Below are positions 26,327-34,415 of a stretch of DNA of 64,000 nucleotides, piece after piece (within the stretch, counting starts at the first letter, position 1; the number at the start of each line of letters is the position of its first letter). The notes beneath the pieces were generated by a model. The model was given only the letters and a program-made list of their open reading frames with translations. It made no database searches and was not told the origin of the DNA. The position numbers were made by a program, and so were the translations under genes. This DNA is from Brevibacillus daliensis (GTDB lineage: Bacteria > Bacillota > Bacilli > Brevibacillales > Brevibacillaceae). The stretch covers positions 1 to 64,000 of the forward strand of contig NZ_JAJISB010000006.1 in assembly GCF_021245735.1 (NCBI RefSeq), read 5' to 3'.

Positions 26327-27151
26327 ATGCAAAAGAAAAAATCATTCATGACTTTAGCCCTTACATCACTTCTCTCTATTTCATTGTTAACTGCTTGCGG
26401 TACGGGTGGAAATGATGCAGCTACTACTGGAGCGCCTGGCTCTACTGATAAACCGGAAGGAACGGAAGCTCAGAAAAAACTAACGATGTATACGTCAGCA
26501 GACTACTTTCCGTATGAGTTCCATGAGATGAAGGATGGTAAAGACCAAATCGTTGGTTTTGATATCGACGTAGCTAATTATATTGCAAAAGAACTTAACT
26601 ACAAATTGGAAGTTGTAGACACTGATTTTAATGGCCTAATTCCAGCACTTCAATCCAAACGTGCCGATATGGTACTGGCCGGGATGTCAACTTCTCCAGA
26701 ACGTAGAGAAAACGTAGATTTCTCTGATAACTACTATGAAGCGAAAAATACGCTCGTCTATCTAAAAGATACGCCTGTTTCTTCCCAGGAAGAATTGGCT
26801 GGCAAAAGAGTATCAGCACAATTAGGTTCTATGCAGGAAAAAGCAGCACAAGAGGCAGCTAAAACAGTGCAAGGTGTTGAAGTGGTCTCTCTAAACAAAA
26901 TGGGTGAAGTAATCCAAGAGGTTAAGACTAAGAGATCGGCTGCTGCTATCGTGGAAAATACAATTGCAAAAGGCTATCTGGAACAACATCCTGACCTAGC
27001 GATGACAGAAATGACTACACAAAATACAGAAGGTTACGCAATTGCATTCCCTAAAGGATCTGAATTGACTCCACAGATTAATGAGGTCTTGAAAAAGATG
27101 AAAGAGAACGGGGAAATGGACAAGCTGATCCAAAAGTGGTTGGGGCAATAA
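26327..27151 (+). CDS. Amino-acid ABC transporter substrate-binding lipoprotein
   Basis: 274 residues from ATG 26327 with AGGAGG upstream. Lipoprotein signal ending in LLTAC (Cys at about 24), a Thr/Gly/Ala linker, then a type 2 periplasmic-binding fold (PF00497): LTMYTSADYFPYEF, GFDIDVANYIAKEL, VDTDFNGLIPALQSKRADMV and SPERRENVDFSDNYYE. This profile fits polar amino-acid binders of the Arg/His/cystine group; the exact ligand is not determined. First gene of a three-gene transporter. Confidence 0.92.
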   Translation: MQKKKSFMTLALTSLLSISLLTACGTGGNDAATTGAPGSTDKPEGTEAQKKLTMYTSADYFPYEFHEMKDGKDQIVGFDIDVANYIAKELNYKLEVVDTDFNGLIPALQSKRADMVLAGMSTSPERRENVDFSDNYYEAKNTLVYLKDTPVSSQEELAGKRVSAQLGSMQEKAAQEAAKTVQGVEVVSLNKMGEVIQEVKTKRSAAAIVENTIAKGYLEQHPDLAMTEMTTQNTEGYAIAFPKGSELTPQINEVLKKMKENGEMDKLIQKWLGQ

Positions 27152-27218
27152 TCCCCACCGCTTTTTCATTTCAGATGAAAGATATTCCCATGCAAGTAAA
27201 GAAAGTGAGTTGACATGA

Positions 27219-27878
27219 ATGCAGATAGATTTTTCTAAAATAGAACCCCATATTCCCTACATGTTAGAGGGGATTGGGATTACACTACAGTTTACCAGCC
27301 TGTCCGTTTTCTTTGGTTTCATTCTGGCTGTACTGCTAACCCTGTGCAAAATCTCAAATTTTAAGCCACTTAACTGGTTCGCTGTGTTTTATACTTCGAT
27401 TTTCCGCGGAACTCCACTTTTGGTTCAGTTGCTTCTTATTTATTACGCTACACCGCAATTGTTTGATTACCAAATTGAACCGCTCGCGGCTGGGGTACTT
27501 GCTTTTAGTTTGAACTCAGGGGCTTACTTGTCTGAAACGATGCGTGCTGGTATCCTTGCCGTTGATAAAGGACAATGGGAAGCAGCGAAAGCATTGGGTA
27601 TCTCTTATCCTCGCATGATGAAAGACATTATTTTTCCGCAGGCAATCCGCAATATTCTTCCAGCTATTATGAACGAATTTATTACTTTGTTGAAAGACTC
27701 GTCCCTGGTTTCCATGATCGGGGTAGCGGAAATTCTGCGTCGTGCAGATGTTGTGAAAGGGCAGTTGTTCATCTATTTTGAACCCCTAATTTTTGCAGCC
27801 CTGATTTACTATATCCTGGTTATGATTCTAACTCTCTTGTCTACATGGCTGGAACGGAGGTTGCGTCGCAATGGTTAA
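27219..27878 (+). CDS. Amino-acid ABC transporter permease
   Basis: 219 residues, about five transmembrane segments. The HisM/HEQRO-type EAA loop is [25 protein letters not shown], shown here split: [11 protein letters not shown] near residue 126, [10 protein letters not shown] near 141. It forms the membrane channel for the preceding binding protein and following ATPase. It overlaps the ATPase gene by 8 bases. Confidence 0.93.
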   Translation: MQIDFSKIEPHIPYMLEGIGITLQFTSLSVFFGFILAVLLTLCKISNFKPLNWFAVFYTSIFRGTPLLVQLLLIYYATPQLFDYQIEPLAAGVLAFSLNSGAYLSETMRAGILAVDKGQWEAAKALGISYPRMMKDIIFPQAIRNILPAIMNEFITLLKDSSLVSMIGVAEILRRADVVKGQLFIYFEPLIFAALIYYILVMILTLLSTWLERRLRRNG

Positions 27879-28593
27879 AGTTGAGAACTTGCATAAATCA
27901 TTTGGAAAACTGGAAGTGTTGAAAGGAATTAGCACAGAAATTAAAAAAGGGGACGTCGTGGCAATTATCGGTCCGTCCGGCTCAGGTAAATCTACTTTTT
28001 TGCGTTGTCTTAATCTGTTGGAGGAACCAACAGCTGGCAGTGTACAAATTGATGGTCAGGATATTACTCAAAAGGGTGCTGATATTCAAAAGATCAGACA
28101 AAAGGTTGGAATGGTATTTCAGCATTTTCACTTGTTCCCACATATGACTGTTTTACAAAACCTAGTCTATGCACCTATGAAGGTAAAAGGCATGGCGAAA
28201 AATCAGGCAGAGAAAAAGGCATTGGAGCTACTTATGCGTGTCGGACTCTCTGATAAGGCAGGCGTATATCCTGCTAAACTGTCTGGCGGTCAGAAGCAAC
28301 GTGTAGCAATCGCGCGTGCTCTTGCTATGGAACCGGAAATTATGCTTTTTGATGAGCCTACATCTGCTCTTGATCCTGAGATGGTAAAAGAGGTACTGGA
28401 GGTAATGAAAACACTGGCCAACTCCGGTATGACAATGGCCATCGTTACGCATGAGATGGGCTTTGCCAGAGAAGTAGCAGATCGTGTTCTCTTTTTGGAT
28501 GAAGGAAAGCTTGTGGAAGACACAGTACCAAGCCAGTTCTTCCTGAAACCAGATAGCGAGCGTGCTCGCCAGTTCCTGAAAAAAGTGCTGTAA
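27871..28593 (+). CDS. Amino-acid ABC transporter ATP-binding protein
   Basis: 240 residues, the normal length for GlnQ-type ATPases. Walker [10 protein letters not shown] (residues 31-39), Q-loop [16 protein letters not shown], signature LSGGQKQR, Walker [15 protein letters not shown] and switch His in VTHEMGF. It energises uptake by the two upstream partners. It is the last gene of the transport operon. Confidence 0.95.
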   Translation: MVKVENLHKSFGKLEVLKGISTEIKKGDVVAIIGPSGSGKSTFLRCLNLLEEPTAGSVQIDGQDITQKGADIQKIRQKVGMVFQHFHLFPHMTVLQNLVYAPMKVKGMAKNQAEKKALELLMRVGLSDKAGVYPAKLSGGQKQRVAIARALAMEPEIMLFDEPTSALDPEMVKEVLEVMKTLANSGMTMAIVTHEMGFAREVADRVLFLDEGKLVEDTVPSQFFLKPDSERARQFLKKVL

Positions 28594-28705
28594 CTCTAAA
28601 ATAAAGAATTTCTTCATTAAAAGCGGGGATATTTGCAAAAGGAAGTGTAGAGATAGTTTCTATCGACTCACCTTGATGCGATATTCTCGCTTATTTCTTT
28701 TCCGT

Positions 28706-28734
28706 TTTACATCTTCTTATTGCTTCCGTACAAT
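28706..28734 (+). promoter_or_regulatory. Possible SigA promoter of thiN
   Basis: TTTACA (28706-28711) and TACAAT (28729-28734) with 17-base spacing. No TPP riboswitch motif is visible in the roughly 55-base leader. Confidence 0.5.
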
Positions 28735-28797
28735 ATAAAAGGATGAAATTAGGATAATAGAGTAACATGCAGGAATTTCTAGAAGGAGTTGTAAGGG

Positions 28798-29511
28798 ATG
28801 ATTGATGTAACAATACATATTGTGACAGGCGGAGACTTGGACATGTTTCCACAAATGGAGCGACCTGACCTGTTAATTGGAGTAGATGGAGGTGCTATCG
28901 CTTTATTAGAAGCGGGCATGATACCTCATTATGCGGTTGGAGATTTTGATACCGTCCAGGATGAAGGGATTCGTCAACTGGAGGCGGCTGGTATCAGGTT
29001 ACGAAAAGTATCCGCGATGAAAAATGCAACCGATACGGAATTAGCAATTGAAGTGGCTGTTGAAGCTGCACGTGAACATCTGCGCCAACTCGGAAGCCAG
29101 CTGGAGGATGAGAATGATGTCGTCCATCTCTACCCGCCACATAAACTAAAGTTTATCTTATACGGGGCTACTGGAAGCCGTATGGATCATACTCTGGCTA
29201 ACCTCGGCTTGCTTAAGCGTGCTCATCAATTAGGAGTATGGATGGAGATCGTCAATCTGCAGAATCGGATTATGCTTCTCTCCGATTATTTTCCTCATGT
29301 AGAGTTGCGCAGACGAAAAAATGAGTTCCTCTCTCTTCTACCAGCATCCGTTGAGGTAACAGGCGTTACTCTGAATGGTTTTCTTTATCCCTTAGATGAT
29401 GCCACAATTACTTTTGGCCAATCGATCGGGATTAGTAATGAGTGGGCCGAGGAGGTAGGCAGAGTGGAGCGTAGGTCAGGAGATCTGTATGTAATCGTTT
29501 CAAAGGATTAA
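28798..29511 (+). CDS. thiN: Thiamine pyrophosphokinase
   Basis: 237 residues, AGAAGGAG upstream. The catalytic domain has GVDGGAIALLEAGMIPHYAVGDFDTV (given in two parts: GVDGGAIALL, AVGDFDTV), with KNATDTELAIE and LYGATGSRMDHTLANL, all hallmark TPK motifs; a C-terminal thiamine-binding beta domain follows. It makes thiamine diphosphate from thiamine and ATP. It lies in the conserved rpe-thiN-spoVM-rpmB order. An additional 20 residues rich in acidic residues lie between the motifs (about 95-112). Confidence 0.94.
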   Translation: MIDVTIHIVTGGDLDMFPQMERPDLLIGVDGGAIALLEAGMIPHYAVGDFDTVQDEGIRQLEAAGIRLRKVSAMKNATDTELAIEVAVEAAREHLRQLGSQLEDENDVVHLYPPHKLKFILYGATGSRMDHTLANLGLLKRAHQLGVWMEIVNLQNRIMLLSDYFPHVELRRRKNEFLSLLPASVEVTGVTLNGFLYPLDDATITFGQSIGISNEWAEEVGRVERRSGDLYVIVSKD

Positions 29512-29569
29512 TAAGGCTTTTTACTTTGACAAACAAGGTTTTATTTATATGAAAGACATATGAATAGTA

Positions 29570-29612
29570 AAAAAAAGATAGTAAGGATTGAATATCCCTA
29601 CTATCTTTTTTT
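29570..29612. terminator. Bidirectional terminator between thiN and a minus-strand relic
   Basis: AAAAAAAGATAGTA at 29570-29583 pairs with TACTATCTTTTTTT at 29599-29612, with AGG/CCC closing the loop. Symmetric A- and T-runs allow use from both sides. Confidence 0.85.
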
Positions 29613-29918
29613 ACCAAAGCCAGCCTTTGATAGTCCAAGATTATTGAGTGTAATGATTTCATCATCTGGAGTATGGTAAGGCGATTGGGTTACACCGACA
29701 TAATTTTTACCAAGAGTTTGTACGGCATTAACTAAATAAGTTTGGTCAAATTTCTGAAATGAACCTGATACAATGGCACTGCCTGTTACACGTAAAGGAT
29801 TTGCAACGTTCAGATAATCATGACAAGTAAAGGGACCAGGTATGTATCCTTGGTTTTCAATCAATGGAAATTGAGGGTTTTGTAATTTTTCCCCTGTATG
29901 ATCTCTGGTATCGCTTAT
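29601..29918 (-). pseudogene. 5'-truncated coding remnant of unknown family
   Basis: The minus-strand frame is open from 29918 to the TAG at 29601 and encodes a plausible, non-repetitive protein of about 105 residues (FTCHDYLNVANPLRVTG, then QTLGKNYVGVTQSPYHTPDD). There is no ATG and no ribosome binding site near any TTG; a TGA closes it at 29919-29921. Its stop lies inside a good terminator, as expected for the real end of a gene. I read it as the surviving C-terminus of a lost gene. The family is not recognised. Confidence 0.4.
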
Positions 29919-30165
29919 TCAATAGGCCTTATATAGTACCATAAGCTGAAAAAGAGCAGTATCGTACTAACTTTTTACTTCAACACGTGAATGAGTATTT
30001 TTCAGTCAACAAACAGAACAAGGGTGCATATATTTATCAGGTAGGCAGATACCTTTTCGAAACTTTTTCTTCTTTCCCGGCATACTGGACACATGTTTGA
30101 CCCTCTTCGGAATATGATGGTAATAGCAACGTTTCGGACTAAGCCCAGAGGGGGTGCCGTGTGGG

Positions 30166-30342
30166 ATGAGATTTCGCTCGTTTCATATCAAGCAGGGAAT
30201 GGCTGTGAAGCGCATACTTGGTATCGTGATTGGAGTGGGTGGGCTTACCCTTATTTTGAATGCGACACCCCTGTGGGTGTGGTATGCCATGTTAGGGACA
30301 GCATTAATTGCGGCAGGCTGGTTTTTATTTCATTATAAGTAA
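30166..30342 (+). CDS. Small membrane protein upstream of spoVM
   Basis: 58 residues from ATG 30166, with AGAGGGGG 11 bases upstream; GTG 30154 and ATG 30199 are alternative starts. After a basic N-terminus (MRFRSFHIKQGMAVKR) come two hydrophobic segments, ILGIVIGVGGLTLILNA and WYAMLGTALIAAGWFLF. It is directly upstream of spoVM with a 23-base gap, so it is probably co-expressed in sporulation. No family was recognised. Confidence 0.6.
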   Translation: MRFRSFHIKQGMAVKRILGIVIGVGGLTLILNATPLWVWYAMLGTALIAAGWFLFHYK

Positions 30343-30365
30343 TTCCGGAGTAAGGAGGGGTCAAC

Positions 30366-30452
30366 ATGCGTTTTTATACGATCAAATTGCCAAAATTTCT
30401 AGGTGGTATGGTCCGTGCCGTCATTGAAGCCTTCAACAAAAAAACGAAGTAA
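30366..30452 (+). CDS. spoVM: Stage V sporulation protein SpoVM
   Basis: 28 residues, easily missed because of its size. MRFYTIKLPKFLGGMVRAVI is nearly identical to the N-terminal part of Bacillus subtilis SpoVM (26 residues), including Pro9 and the amphipathic helix; AAGGAGGGG precedes the ATG. SpoVM recognises the convex outer forespore membrane and recruits the coat ATPase SpoIVA. Its position between thiN and rpmB is the conserved one and fixes the organism as a spore former. Confidence 0.95.
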   Translation: MRFYTIKLPKFLGGMVRAVIEAFNKKTK

Positions 30453-30472
30453 CAATTAGGGTGTGGACATAA

Positions 30473-30544
30473 ATGGCAAAACCATTTCAACTGCATACAC
30501 CACCGGAAAAAAGAAAAAAGGCATTCACCTTCCAGTCATGTTAG
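30473..30544 (+). CDS. Doubtful 23-residue reading frame after spoVM
   Basis: ATG 30473 opens a short, basic peptide (MAKPFQLHTPPEKRKK) that ends at TAG 30542, inside the following terminator hairpin. The upstream sequence GGGTGTGGAC is a poor ribosome binding site. It may be chance, or a tiny sporulation peptide co-transcribed with spoVM. Confidence 0.2.
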   Translation: MAKPFQLHTPPEKRKKAFTFQSC

Positions 30545-30575
30545 TCATGTCCTGTTTAGTGTGGGTGCCTTTTTT
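30514..30575 (+). terminator. Terminator of the spoVM transcript
   Basis: AAAAAGGCA with ACC pairs with GGTGCCTTTTTT across about 35 bases, followed by T. Confidence 0.65.
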
Positions 30576-30637
30576 CATTATGTGTAAATCTCTATCAAGA
30601 TTATTTATACAAGTGCACTAATACGGATACATTATAG

Positions 30638-30668
30638 AAAAAAAGCACCTAAGATCGGTGCTTTTTTT
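30638..30668. terminator. Bidirectional terminator (rpmB side)
   Basis: AAAAAAAGCACC pairs with GGTGCTTTTTTT around TAAGATC. It lies 118 bases beyond the rpmB stop on the minus strand and also backs up the spoVM terminator. Confidence 0.85.
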
Positions 30669-30785
30669 GCAGTACATAATCCGTCCAAGCATGACGAGGG
30701 CTTAGTCCACTATAGAGCGGAACCAAGCCGAACGATTGTATAAGCGAGTCGTTGCCGAATCGCTAATCACTCAGCTTTGCCGAGA

Positions 30786-30974
30786 TTATACGCGAGTTAC
30801 TAGACCAGATTTCAAAGCTCTAGTGCTGACATAAACGCGTTTTGGTTTCCCGTTTACAAGGATGCGCACCTTTTGAACGTTAACTCCCCAAGTACGGCGA
30901 GTTGCACGCATAGAGTGGGAACGAGCGTTACCCGCTTTAGCTGATTTTCCAGTTACGAAACATTTACGTGACAT
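30786..30974 (-). CDS. rpmB: 50S ribosomal protein L28
   Basis: 62 residues: [20 protein letters not shown], then [16 protein letters not shown] and [15 protein letters not shown], matching bacterial L28 along its whole length. The ribosome binding site on the minus strand is GGGAGGTG. As in Bacillus, it is encoded opposite to spoVM and asp23. Confidence 0.97.
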   Translation of the reverse strand: MSRKCFVTGKSAKAGNARSHSMRATRRTWGVNVQKVRILVNGKPKRVYVSTRALKSGLVTRV

Positions 30975-31055
30975 TTACATCCACCTCCCTTGAAGCAACT
31001 TAAAACAAGCCCAATTAGGGCGTAGGAACAACTTGAATAATAGTATCATAGGGTG

Positions 31056-31078
31056 CTGTCAATTGCAATACTTGACAG
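31056..31078. promoter_or_regulatory. Inverted repeat made of two opposed TTGACA boxes
   Basis: CTGTCAA (31056-31062) and TTGACAG (31072-31078) form a perfect 7-bp inverted repeat in the rpmB / asp23 divergent region. The minus-strand TTGACA is the likely -35 of rpmB, with AT-rich TATTAT about 14-15 bases downstream. Confidence 0.4.
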
Positions 31079-31117
31079 TAAATTCATCAATCATCCAGAT
31101 CAATCCATTGAAAATCC

Positions 31118-31146
31118 TTCAAATCAGTCCATACTTATAGTAGAAT
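31118..31146 (+). promoter_or_regulatory. Possible SigA promoter of the asp23-fakA-fakB operon
   Basis: TTCAAA (31118-31123) and TAGAAT (31141-31146), spacing 17, about 57 bases before the first start codon. Confidence 0.5.
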
Positions 31147-31202
31147 GAGTGAAAGTACGAGTCATACCAATATGCGGTTTTGCTGCAAAGGAGGAACCAT
31201 AA

Positions 31203-31568
31203 ATGCCAGTAGAAATTAACTCACCTCTTGGAAAAATAGACGTAGCCGAAGAAGTAATTGCACGCATTGCAGGCGCGGCTGCTATGGAAGTTTTTGGTCT
31301 CGTGGGGATGGCTTCGCGCAAAGCGTTAAAAGACGGCTTTGCTGAGTTACTAAAAAAAGACAATTTGAGTAAGGGCGTCGTTGTTCGTAACGAAAACAAC
31401 GAAGTTAATCTTGATTTGCATATCATTGTAAGCTATGGTACAAAGATTTCTGAAGTAGCTGGCAATGTGCAAAGTCGCGTTCGATATACGCTACAACAAC
31501 AATTGGGTATCGAAGTAACGACGATTAACATATATGTCCAAGGGGTCAGAACAGACCTTGAACTGTAA
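31203..31568 (+). CDS. yloU: Asp23/Gls24-family envelope stress protein (YloU-like)
   Basis: 121 residues, ATG 31203 after AAAGGAGG. It follows the Asp23/Gls24 fold: LGKIDVAEEVIARIAGAAAM at the start, VNLDLHIIVSYG in the middle and VQSRVRYTLQQQLGIEVTTI near the end. Members associate with the membrane through partner proteins and respond to cell-envelope stress. In Bacillus and relatives it is directly upstream of the fatty-acid kinase gene, as here (12-base gap). Confidence 0.92.
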   Translation: MPVEINSPLGKIDVAEEVIARIAGAAAMEVFGLVGMASRKALKDGFAELLKKDNLSKGVVVRNENNEVNLDLHIIVSYGTKISEVAGNVQSRVRYTLQQQLGIEVTTINIYVQGVRTDLEL

Positions 31569-31580
31569 GGAGGAACTGTA

Positions 31581-33272
31581 GTGGTACAACAGCGTCTTGA
31601 TGGCGTTCAATTTAGTCAGATGGTTTATCTAGGCGCCAATAACCTGCAAACAAACTACAAAATCGTAGATGCATTAAACGTATTTCCTGTACCTGATGGT
31701 GACACAGGAACAAATATGAATTTAACGTTTACGGCTGGTGTAGAAGAGCTTTCTCGTAGGGAGTCTGCCAATATTGGAGATTCATCGCAGGCTTTGGCAA
31801 AAGGTCTGTTGATGGGAGCAAGAGGAAACTCCGGTGTTATCCTTTCTCAGTTATTCCGTGGGATGAGCAAGGTAATGGCTGGAAAAGCCTCTGTTGATGC
31901 GAAAACGTTTGCAGATGCATTGAAAATGGGTGTAGATACAGCGTATCAAGCCGTAATGAAACCTGTTGAGGGTACGGTATTAACCGTTGCTCGTGAATCT
32001 GCTGAAATGGCTGTAAAGACAGCTCGTATCACAGATAACATAGTTACGGTAATGGAAAAAACGTATGAACAGGCTAAGCTCTCTTTGAGTAAAACGCCTG
32101 ATCTGCTTCCTGTATTAAAAGAAGTGGGTGTAGTGGATTCTGGTGGTCAAGGTCTTGTCTATATTTATGAAGGCTTTGTACGTTCTCTGCATGGGGAAAA
32201 AGCTGTTGAGAAAAAAGACATGCCTGGAGCCCTTAGCAATCCATCAAAAATGGATGAGCTTGTAGAAGAAAAGCATAGCGCTCAAGCTCTTATGAAGACG
32301 GAAGACATTACGTTTGGATATTGTACAGAATTCATGGTACATGTATCACACAGTACGGAAAGTAACAAAAAGCCATTTGTAGAAGCTGGATTCCGCAGTT
32401 ATCTGGACACGATGGGTGATTCCTTGTTGGTTGTTTCTGATGACGAAGTAGTAAAAGTACATATCCATGCTGAAAATCCGGGGAATGTGCTTAACTATGC
32501 ACAGCAATTCGGTAGCTTACATCGCATCAAGATAGATAATATGCGTGAGCAGCACTCCAATATCCTAAAGGATGAGAATGTGCAAGAACAGCCTAAAGCT
32601 GAAGAAAAAGCACTTCTGCCATATGGAATTATTGCGGTGGCAGCAGGTGAGGGCATCGCAGAAATTTTCCAAAGCTTAGGTGTTCATGTGGTTGTTCAAG
32701 GTGGACAAACCATGAATCCAAGTACGGAAGATTTTATGAAAGCTATTGAAGGTATTAACGCTGAAAAAATCATTATTTTACCAAATAATAAAAACATCAT
32801 TATGGCAGCGCAGCAAGCTGCTGTCTTGGCTAGCGTACCAATTGCCGTGATTCCTACCAAGAGTGTGCCACAGGGCATGAGTGCCTTGGTTGCCTTTAAC
32901 GGCGGAGAAGAATTAGAAGCCAATAAAGAAGCTATGACGGAAGCAATTGAGAACGTGAAAACTGGTCAGGTTACACATGCAGTCCGCGACACCAAAATGG
33001 GTGATGTTGATATTACAGAAGGTGACTTTATCGGGATTGATGAAGGTACGATTGTTACGGCACAACCAGATCTGATGGAGTGTGCGAAGGAATTGATTTC
33101 AGCAATGGTAGATGATGAGACTGGTCTTGTAACCGTGATTTATGGAGAAGATGTCTCAGTTGATCAAACAGCCCTGCTTGAAGAAATGTTGACTGATGCA
33201 TTCCCGGATGTGGAAGTCGAGATTCTTTCAGGTAGACAACCATTATATCCTTTTATTTTTGCGATTGAATAA
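31581..33272 (+). CDS. fakA: Fatty-acid kinase ATP-binding subunit FakA (YloV; DAK domain)
   Basis: 563 residues, GTG start with AAGGAGG upstream. N-terminal DhaL kinase domain with NVFPVPDGDTGTNMNLTF (residues 29-46, metal-binding Asp set) and ARGNSGVILSQLFRG; middle domain near 215-330 with YCTEFMV; C-terminal DegV-like domain. FakA phosphorylates fatty acids bound to FakB, feeding exogenous lipids into phospholipid synthesis. Two FakB-type genes follow. Its last ten codons (PLYPFIFAIE) are duplicated upstream of the second one. Confidence 0.93.
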   Translation: MVQQRLDGVQFSQMVYLGANNLQTNYKIVDALNVFPVPDGDTGTNMNLTFTAGVEELSRRESANIGDSSQALAKGLLMGARGNSGVILSQLFRGMSKVMAGKASVDAKTFADALKMGVDTAYQAVMKPVEGTVLTVARESAEMAVKTARITDNIVTVMEKTYEQAKLSLSKTPDLLPVLKEVGVVDSGGQGLVYIYEGFVRSLHGEKAVEKKDMPGALSNPSKMDELVEEKHSAQALMKTEDITFGYCTEFMVHVSHSTESNKKPFVEAGFRSYLDTMGDSLLVVSDDEVVKVHIHAENPGNVLNYAQQFGSLHRIKIDNMREQHSNILKDENVQEQPKAEEKALLPYGIIAVAAGEGIAEIFQSLGVHVVVQGGQTMNPSTEDFMKAIEGINAEKIIILPNNKNIIMAAQQAAVLASVPIAVIPTKSVPQGMSALVAFNGGEELEANKEAMTEAIENVKTGQVTHAVRDTKMGDVDITEGDFIGIDEGTIVTAQPDLMECAKELISAMVDDETGLVTVIYGEDVSVDQTALLEEMLTDAFPDVEVEILSGRQPLYPFIFAIE

Positions 33273-33290
33273 GCAAAGGGGAAATGTAAG

Positions 33291-34145
33291 TTGTCAGCGA
33301 TTGTAATTCTTACAGATAGTTCAACGGATGTTGAGCTTTCGCTTGCCAACGAGTGGGGAATTGAAGTGGTACCATTAAAAATCAGTTTCGGAGAAGAGAC
33401 GTTCATTGATGGTGTTACTATCAACCCTCGAGAGTTTACAAGACGATTGGAAAATGGTGAGACTCCAGTAACCTCACAGCCATCTCCGGGTGAGTTCGCT
33501 GACAGGTTTAAGGAGATTGTGGAGAAACACGGGAATGACGTAACTATCATTGGTGTGATGATGTCCAGTCAGCTCTCAGGTACCTATCAGTCAGCTGTCA
33601 TCGGAAAATCAGTGATGGATGAAAATCTTGATATTACCATTATTGATTCCAAAAAGGGGTCAATGTTTGCAGGAATTATTGCAGTCGAAGCTGCCAAAAT
33701 GGCGCGAGCAGGTGCTTCTAAGCAACAAATTCTGGATAAAGTTGAGTATATGATGGTAAATCAGGTCAACTTTATTGTGTTAGATACTCTTGATTACCTG
33801 TATAAGGGTGGTCGAATAGGTAGAGCTTCTGCTTTGTTCGGTTCTCTGATTAATATCAAACCGATCTTGGGTGTGGATGAGAATGGCTCTGTTTTTCCTA
33901 TTGCCAAGGTGCGTGGGCATAAAAAAGCTGTCTCTCGCATGATGGAGGAAATCCATAAGTTCGCTCACGGAGCAAAAGTGAAAATTGCTGTTTTACACAT
34001 CAATGCTTTAGAAGAAGCAAAAGTAATTAAAGAACAACTTTGCAGAGAGTACAATGTACTGGAAGCATATCTGAGTGAGATTGGGCCTGTTGTTAGCGCC
34101 CATGTTGGACCTGGTGGGGTTGGATGTGTTGTGGTAAAAGAGTAG
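33291..34145 (+). CDS. fakB: DegV-family fatty-acid-binding protein FakB (copy 1)
   Basis: 284 residues with TTG start. DegV fold: ILTDSSTDVELSLANEW, the conserved TSQPSPGEFADRF loop, IGVMMSSQLSGTYQSAV (fatty-acid carboxylate-binding SxLSGTY), DSKKGSMFAG and YLYKGGRIGRASALFGSLIN. It presents a bound fatty acid to FakA for phosphorylation. It is followed by a terminator and by a close paralogue at 34416, with which it shares most motifs. Confidence 0.92.
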   Translation: MSAIVILTDSSTDVELSLANEWGIEVVPLKISFGEETFIDGVTINPREFTRRLENGETPVTSQPSPGEFADRFKEIVEKHGNDVTIIGVMMSSQLSGTYQSAVIGKSVMDENLDITIIDSKKGSMFAGIIAVEAAKMARAGASKQQILDKVEYMMVNQVNFIVLDTLDYLYKGGRIGRASALFGSLINIKPILGVDENGSVFPIAKVRGHKKAVSRMMEEIHKFAHGAKVKIAVLHINALEEAKVIKEQLCREYNVLEAYLSEIGPVVSAHVGPGGVGCVVVKE

Positions 34146-34187
34146 CACAGGACTCTTCTGCATGCTACATATACACATAGTAGAAAG

Positions 34188-34248
34188 AAACCTCTGGAAT
34201 CCTAGGTGAAACAGCCAGACTGTTTTACTTGATCCCAGAGGGTTTTTT
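34188..34248 (+). terminator. Terminator after fakB copy 1
   Basis: AAACCTCTGG (34188-34197) pairs with CCAGAGGGTTT (34235-34245), with GATTCC/GATCCC-like extension, followed by T. A similar stem occurs after the antiporter gene near 39203. Confidence 0.75.
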
Positions 34249-34292
34249 ACTGTATAAGACAATAAAAGTCTTTCATTATCACTTTCTGATAC

Positions 34293-34347
34293 GCATGAAA
34301 ACATCCACTTGTGAAGATCCAACTTCTTCGCGAATGACTTCCAGTAA
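34293..34347. repeat. Short dispersed repeat, family 2, copy 2
   Basis: GCATGAAAACATCCACTTG and ACTTCTTCGCGAATGACTTC match 12327-12382 in order. It lies just before the fakA tail relic. Confidence 0.55.
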
Positions 34348-34367
34348 GAATTGCTTTGATGTTTCTT

Positions 34368-34400
34368 CCACTTTATCCTTATATGTTCGCAATTGAATAA
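34368..34400 (+). pseudogene. Relic of the fakA C-terminus (last ten codons)
   Basis: The frame reads PLYPYMFAIE then TAA, against PLYPFIFAIE-TAA at the true end of fakA (33240-33272). The similarity runs on through AAGCAAAGG and the ribosome binding site into the second fakB. This marks the left part of a tandem duplication that copied the fakA-fakB junction. Confidence 0.8.
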
Positions 34401-34415
34401 GCAAAGGAGACTTGT

